From: JAZKFT01 sp965246935 | Lineage (GTDB): Bacteria > Bacteroidota > Bacteroidia > Chitinophagales > Chitinophagaceae | Direction of reading: 5' to 3' | NCBI GenBank assembly: GCA_965246935.1 | Contig: CBDFGC010000007.1 | Span: 1 to 64,000, forward strand | Length of the DNA: 64,000 nt | Part shown: positions 59,591 to 64,000 of the stretch, in pieces | Numbering within the stretch: position 1 is the stretch's first letter | Layout of the letters: each line of letters starts with the position of its first letter | Notes under the pieces: generated by a model | Told to the model about the DNA's origin: nothing | Databases searched by the model: none | Seen by the model: only the letters and a program-made list of their open reading frames with translations | Position numbers and translations under genes: made by a program

Positions 59591-60130
59591 ATGGATAGTC
59601 TCATTATCACAGAAAGATTGAAATTAAGAAAATGGGTGGATACCGATTTACTGCCTTTTTCTGAAATGAACAAAGATCCGGATGTGATGAAATATTTTCC
59701 GTCTGTATTATCGGACGATGAAACAGCCACCATGATGAACAGAATCAAAACACATTTTAATGAACATGGTTTTGGATTATTTGGTATTGAAAAGCTGGCA
59801 ACCGGAGTTTTCATGGGCTTCACCGGTTTTATGATTCCAAAATTTACCAGCTTTTTTACACCTTGTATTGAAATCGGATGGCGAATAAAAAAAGAAGAAT
59901 GGAATAACGGATATGCAACGGAAGCGGCAAAAGCCTGTTTGCAATACGGTTTTGAAACATTGCATTTTGAAAAGGTTTATTCTTTTACTTCCACAATAAA
60001 TGATAAGTCTGAAAGGGTGATGCAGAAAATCGGCATGACAAAAGAAGGCGAGTTTAATCATCCCAATATTCCGGTTGAAAGTCCGCTGTGCAGGCATGTA
60101 CTTTACAAAATTGAAAATCAAAGTTTATGA
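59591..60130 (+). CDS. GNAT-family N-acetyltransferase (RimJ/RimL-like)
   Basis: The 179 residues match small acetyltransferases that modify protein N-termini or small amines: MDSLIITERLKLRKWVDTDLLPFSEMN, EIGWRIKKEEWNNGYATEAAKACLQYGF with the acetyl-CoA loop, and VYSFTSTINDKSERVMQKIGMTKEGEF. The substrate is unknown. Its stop overlaps the next methyltransferase start by four bases (ATGA), so the two are co-translated. Confidence 0.88.
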   Translation: MDSLIITERLKLRKWVDTDLLPFSEMNKDPDVMKYFPSVLSDDETATMMNRIKTHFNEHGFGLFGIEKLATGVFMGFTGFMIPKFTSFFTPCIEIGWRIKKEEWNNGYATEAAKACLQYGFETLHFEKVYSFTSTINDKSERVMQKIGMTKEGEFNHPNIPVESPLCRHVLYKIENQSL

Positions 60131-60882
60131 GAAATCTTATTCCTGATACCTGGTATGAAACCTTTTTTACCGGCATTAACTGCGAAATGTGGGAGAAAGC
60201 TGCCACGCAGGATTGGACCGATGCAGAAGTCCGTTTTTTAACAGATGTGTTGGAGATACAACCGGACGCAAAAATTCTGGATCTGCCATGTGGCATCGGC
60301 AGGCATTCCCTTGCACTGGCAAGACTGGGCTTTCAGTTAACCGCAGTTGATATTTCTGCTACATTTTTAGCGGCACTCCGAAAAAAAGTAGTAGCAGAAA
60401 ATTTGCCGGTTGAGGTAGTTGAAGGGAACATTTTATCCATTGATATCAACGGTTCTTTCGATGGTGCTTTTTGCCTTGGCAATAGCTTTGGCTATTTTGA
60501 TCATGCAGGCATGGAAAACTTTGTGCACAAGGTTTCTGCCAGTTTAAAACAAGGTGCAATATGGGTAATTAATTCCGGTGTGATAGCGGAAGGATTTCTC
60601 ACACATTTCGTTAAAGAAAAAAAGTATGAGCTGGAAGGATTAACAATGGAAATCAATAATGATTATGATGAATGGAATAGTTGCCTGCTTTCAACACTGA
60701 CCTACACAAAAGACGGTCAACAGGAAATCCAGCGTTTCAAGCATTACGTCTATACCATTGCCGAAATAAGAAGGCTGCTGAATAAATTTGGTCTAAAGAC
60801 AATTGCCTTATTTAGTTCGACTGATAAAGCGGAATTTACATTCGGCGATCCTCAAATGTATTTGGTAGCTGAAAAAATGTAA
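60127..60882 (+). CDS. Class I SAM-dependent methyltransferase
   Basis: A 251-residue methyltransferase coupled to the preceding acetyltransferase through an ATGA overlap. The SAM motif is KILDLPCGIGRHSLALARLGF, followed by LTAVDISATFLAALRKK, VVEGNILSIDINGSFDGAFCLGNSFGYFD and a long C-terminal part. Similar proteins are common as stand-alone methyltransferases of unknown acceptor. No signal peptide. Confidence 0.85.
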   Translation: MRNLIPDTWYETFFTGINCEMWEKAATQDWTDAEVRFLTDVLEIQPDAKILDLPCGIGRHSLALARLGFQLTAVDISATFLAALRKKVVAENLPVEVVEGNILSIDINGSFDGAFCLGNSFGYFDHAGMENFVHKVSASLKQGAIWVINSGVIAEGFLTHFVKEKKYELEGLTMEINNDYDEWNSCLLSTLTYTKDGQQEIQRFKHYVYTIAEIRRLLNKFGLKTIALFSSTDKAEFTFGDPQMYLVAEKM

Positions 60883-61134
60883 TGTTTGGATTGTTAGGGG
60901 ATAATTTTTTTGCATTGCTGTACTGGTATACATACATTACTGCCAATCCAGTATGTGTTTCCCTAATACTTTTCGGAATAATTGAAACATAGCAATATCC
61001 CTTTACTGAAGGGAATGGTAACTGATTTGTAGTAGCCCTGCAAGGCGAGCGCTTTATGTACTATTAGACAAGCGACTTAAAATGAAGCTTCCACTTGTCT
61101 GCTCTACTGTCGGCTGTTTTATTTATTGTACTAT

Positions 61135-62310
61135 TTACTTTGATATAAACCATTTTCTAATCATTTTATTATCCCGCAAATTCACTATCGGAATTTCAAA
61201 ATATTTATATGTAATAATGGACAACCCGATGGTAAGAATCCAATAAAGACTGTATTTCGTCAGGATAACCAAGTATTTACTTTTAATTATTTCCTGTAGT
61301 GCCTCCCAATGGATTTTATAAATAATCCATCCTTGAATAACGGAAAAATTTAGTAAGTACATGGAATACGAAATCAAACTTACATAAGTAACAATACGAT
61401 AAACAACTCCTGAGCCTTTCTTTAAATCACTTAAATAAGGCAATAAAAAAAGCGTTGCAATTGAAGTTGCTGAAAATGAAAACACACAATTGTATAACCC
61501 ACCAATAGAAATCACACCAAGTGACGCCAGCATTTTAGTGGTTGCCAGTATCAATACCCCAAAACAAAATAATATTCCTTTGTTCTTTAACCACTTCTCT
61601 CTATAATAGAATTGTATAAAAGCACCAATCATTCCATACATTAAGCTATCAAGTCTCGTAATAACTTGCTTTCTAAATATTGAATCCCATTGATTAAGAT
61701 TTTCTACTGTTATATTTAGGTATCTGTAGAACCGGAACGATGTTATAAGAAAAATTATGCCGGATGCGGTTAATATTACTGTTTGATTTGAGTGAAGCTT
61801 GCAAGCATATCTGAGCGTAAACAGAATTAATGGTATCAACAAATAAAACCACTCTTCTATACTCAAACTCCATGCTTCCGGAAAAAAAGATGGATGTTCG
61901 GAAAATAGATTTTGAGAAAAAATAAAATATTTTAGTTGCCATGTATGTAACAAACTGAAATTTTCTGTGAATAACGCATTAAGTAACAGTAATACTATTA
62001 AAATTAAAAAGTAGTTTGGCAAGGTTCTAAACCACCTTTTAACCCAAAAATTCAACAACACATTTTTCTCGTTTTGTCTTTTCTCCAACGTTTTAATTAA
62101 AATCCCGCCGATTAGGAATCCGCTCAAAACAAAGAAAATAGAAACCCCATCGAACTCGATAAGCCACCGTTGAATTTTAGACATTCCCGGAGTTAATAGC
62201 TTTCCCCCATGTAATGCAACTACAATAAAAATTGCTACTGCCCGAAGAATATCCAGGCCATAAATCCTGTTAAGATTTAACTCAATTTTGAAGAAATTTC
62301 TTATTTTCAT
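61135..62310 (-). CDS. Acyltransferase family 3 membrane protein
   Basis: A 391-residue integral membrane protein of the Acyl_transf_3 family, which O-acetylates surface polysaccharides or lipids. The start LNRIYGLDILRAVAIFIVVALHGGKLL contains the usual RA-A-VV-HG pattern with the catalytic His; FDGVSIFFVLSGFLIGGILIKTLE follows, and about ten membrane spans. The end TYKYFEIPIVNLRDNK is characteristic. No polysaccharide genes are adjacent, so its acceptor is unknown. Confidence 0.85.
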   Translation of the reverse strand: MKIRNFFKIELNLNRIYGLDILRAVAIFIVVALHGGKLLTPGMSKIQRWLIEFDGVSIFFVLSGFLIGGILIKTLEKRQNEKNVLLNFWVKRWFRTLPNYFLILIVLLLLNALFTENFSLLHTWQLKYFIFSQNLFSEHPSFFPEAWSLSIEEWFYLLIPLILFTLRYACKLHSNQTVILTASGIIFLITSFRFYRYLNITVENLNQWDSIFRKQVITRLDSLMYGMIGAFIQFYYREKWLKNKGILFCFGVLILATTKMLASLGVISIGGLYNCVFSFSATSIATLFLLPYLSDLKKGSGVVYRIVTYVSLISYSMYLLNFSVIQGWIIYKIHWEALQEIIKSKYLVILTKYSLYWILTIGLSIITYKYFEIPIVNLRDNKMIRKWFISK

Positions 62311-62528
62311 GAATTGTAGCTCACTTGTTTCCGGTTCTTTTCGCTAACACTGCCACAAACATAATATTATACTAAGCAGGTTACTGCTTCAAACTTTCTG
62401 ACATGCTAATTATCAATTTTGCGGTAGGCCGCTTTTCATTACAGAGTTGCCAACACAATTTTCAGAATGGTGTGTCAGCTATTTTAAGAGCAGAAGAGAG
62501 GCTAAACAACAATAATTCTATTGGCACA

Positions 62529-63584
62529 CTATCCGCCCCGAAATGACTTGTCTGTTTGTAGAGCGGCCACTATTTCTTCGGGCATAGCCGAAGCGCTAAT
62601 CAATTGGTCAACCCGGAGCAAATGACGGCTGAAAATAGGTTCTACAGTCTTAAACCAATCTGTTTGTATAACCGAACTGCATTGTAGGATGCAATAATGG
62701 TCTGTATAGATGTCGAACACAATTAATTTAAAGACAGGTATATCTTTTACCGGAATGTATTGTAAAAAAACAGGAAAGTCAAATAATTTGTCACCGGAAT
62801 AGTAAGGATCAAGATTGGCATCAAAAAAGCGGTAGTAGTACAGTTGAGTAGTCAGCTTTTTTTCGGATAGTTTTTCCTGTAAGTTGTTTAACTGTTTACA
62901 CATTTGTTGCAAGGGATCCTCCCCGGCAGAAAAAGATGTATACGTAAGCCATTGCTGGCTGCCTACAGAGAAATATTCCAGGGTTTTTTTGCCGATCGAG
63001 GTTTTATAATCAAATGCAGGGTAGCCAGGTGCTACATAGCCTGGATAGAAGTAGGCTAACCTGCGCTTTTTGCAAAAACCCATCTTTAAATAAATTAGGT
63101 ATTTACCCAGGCTATGCTTTTTATAGTCGGGATGATAAAAGCTAACGATACCTGCAGCACTGTGCTTGCCTATATCGAAAAATCCGGCGGCAATTAATAA
63201 ATTATTATCATATATGTTTACCTCCCAGGTATCAAAATGGTTAGTTGTGGTAAAACCATATAGTAGTGTTTGCAACGTTTCAGAAGGCTCAAATGGAATC
63301 GCTTGTTTATAGCTGGCATACAACGCCTCGTGCTGTGGCGTTAAAACTGCTTTTTTTATTTCAATTCTAAACGACGCATTTCGCTTCTGCAGCCGGATGA
63401 ATGCAGGATCATCTACAGCATCTGCTAAACCTACCCGAAGCCATATAGCACTATAAAATTGATTTTGAAAACATAAAAAATGGGTGGTGAAAAGGCTTTG
63501 CCCCATCCGATACCACCCATCAGCAAGAAAATGGTCCAGTTCTTCAGGTTCCGGATTTTCCGGAAACAGGATTGATGCAAACAT
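62529..63584 (-). CDS. Arginyl-tRNA--protein transferase-like protein
   Basis: A 351-residue protein related to the ATE/Bpt transferases that add an amino acid from tRNA to protein N-termini. The clearest match is YFYPGYVAPGYPAFDYKTSIG and GIVSFYHPDYKKHSLGKYLIYLKMGF, the conserved C-terminal ATE core. The usual N-terminal Cys cluster is not seen, so substrate and activity are uncertain; it could be a GNAT-fold relative. The open frame reaches 63680; the ATG at 63584 (MFASILFPENP) fits homologues. It is divergent from the thioredoxin gene. Confidence 0.7.
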   Translation of the reverse strand: MFASILFPENPEPEELDHFLADGWYRMGQSLFTTHFLCFQNQFYSAIWLRVGLADAVDDPAFIRLQKRNASFRIEIKKAVLTPQHEALYASYKQAIPFEPSETLQTLLYGFTTTNHFDTWEVNIYDNNLLIAAGFFDIGKHSAAGIVSFYHPDYKKHSLGKYLIYLKMGFCKKRRLAYFYPGYVAPGYPAFDYKTSIGKKTLEYFSVGSQQWLTYTSFSAGEDPLQQMCKQLNNLQEKLSEKKLTTQLYYYRFFDANLDPYYSGDKLFDFPVFLQYIPVKDIPVFKLIVFDIYTDHYCILQCSSVIQTDWFKTVEPIFSRHLLRVDQLISASAMPEEIVAALQTDKSFRGG

Positions 63585-63736
63585 ACCCGTGCAAGTCGAT
63601 TTTGTACGATGGCAAATTATAGTATTCGTGATGATTAAACGAAGTTGAATAATAAACAGGTAAAATGATAGGCTATGCAACCCTAAACAGCATAAAATTG
63701 GTGGCAGATATTTTGCTGGAAGGCTGTAAAAAGAGC

Positions 63737-64000
63737 ATGAATAATTTTCAAAAAATCATTAGTGGCAATAAACCGGTATTGGTAGATTTTTTTGCAGAAT
63801 GGTGCGGCCCCTGTAAAACAATGGCTCCATTTCTGAAACAGGCAAAAGATGCTATAGGAGAAAGTGCTGCCATTATCAAGGTCGATATTGACAAATCGCC
63901 GCAAACAGCTGCTGCATATGGGATACAGGGCGTACCTACACTGATACTTTTTAAAAATGGCCAAATAAAATGGCGTCAGTCCGGCGTGGTACCGGTTCAC
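63737..64000 (+). CDS. Thioredoxin-like protein, N-terminal part (cut by window edge)
   Basis: The + strand from ATG 63737 encodes MNNFQKIISGNKPVLVDFFAE, the redox motif WCGPC, and then KVDIDKSPQTAAAYGIQGVPTLILF with the cis-Pro loop, all thioredoxin features. The frame has no stop before 64000, so only 88 codons are seen out of about 100-105. It likely reduces protein disulphides in the cytoplasm. Confidence 0.85.
   Translation, partial: MNNFQKIISGNKPVLVDFFAEWCGPCKTMAPFLKQAKDAIGESAAIIKVDIDKSPQTAAAYGIQGVPTLILFKNGQIKWRQSGVVPVH

Noticed and set aside
63683..64000. 105-codon minus-strand frame at the right edge
   Set aside because: It is the shadow of the thioredoxin gene on the + strand, which has the WCGPC motif and proper coding.
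1..64000. tRNA, rRNA and CRISPR arrays
   Set aside because: Both strands were read for cloverleaf ends, rRNA-like blocks and regularly spaced direct repeats; none was seen.

Overview
This window is chromosomal DNA from a member of the Bacteroidota, most likely a Chitinophagaceae-like soil or freshwater bacterium. The pointers are a PorP/SprF-type protein of the type IX secretion system (T9SS), two secreted giants ending in T9SS-type sorting domains, a SusC/SusD pair, many lipoproteins and outer-membrane barrels, near absence of Shine-Dalgarno sequences, and a TAnnTTTG-like promoter box before lysS. No rRNA, tRNA or CRISPR array was found.

Layout. 1-5.3 kb: start of rsgA, a repeat-rich spacer, dnaJ (frameshifted) and grpE, a lipoprotein, and an rlmI-like rRNA methyltransferase. 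5.3-10.9 kb: PorP/SprF protein, a large secreted zinc metalloprotease, and a 3-methyladenine DNA glycosylase. 11-24.7 kb: mostly housekeeping genes on the + strand (EI24-like membrane protein with a frameshift, RsmI-like methyltransferase, YjjG-like nucleotidase, lysS, DoxX protein, glycosyltransferase, FAD oxidoreductase, glutaminyl cyclase, PaiB-like protein, glycerophosphodiesterase, pyrF, ABA4-like protein). 24.7-30.3 kb: a TrmH-family methyltransferase divergent from a BamA/TamA-like barrel, two convergent DUF6934-small-protein modules, truB (frameshifted) and a small conserved protein. 30.4-35.5 kb: outer-membrane phospholipase A, a PaaI thioesterase, and gnd-zwf of the pentose phosphate pathway. 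35.5-41.3 kb: low-GC accessory genes, several decayed genes, an esterase and a cluster of palindromic repeats. 41.3-47.9 kb: a 1190-residue pectate lyase, three small hydrophilic proteins, malate:quinone oxidoreductase and a DUF3253 protein. 47.9-50.5 kb: a MITE-like element and an IS5-like insertion that splits a membrane-protein gene. 50.5-58.5 kb: SusC, SusD, a lipoprotein cyanophycinase, and a secreted fusion of cyanophycinase with isoaspartyl peptidase. 58.6-64 kb: methyltransferases, an acetyltransferase, an acyltransferase, an arginyl-transferase-like protein and the start of a thioredoxin.

The most interesting region is 50.5-58.5 kb. Four consecutive minus-strand genes could form a complete capture-import-degrade route for cyanophycin or related beta-aspartyl peptides: a surface cyanophycinase, a SusCD importer, and a periplasmic protein that joins both known steps of cyanophycin breakdown in one chain. 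The substrate is inferred from family knowledge, not shown by the sequence.

Two kinds of broken gene occur. dnaJ, truB, the EI24-like gene and one DUF6934 gene each carry one single-base indel in a short homopolymer and are otherwise intact, so sequencing error is a real possibility. The fragments at 31.5, 36.9, 38.5 and 59.3 kb carry several lesions and look truly decayed.
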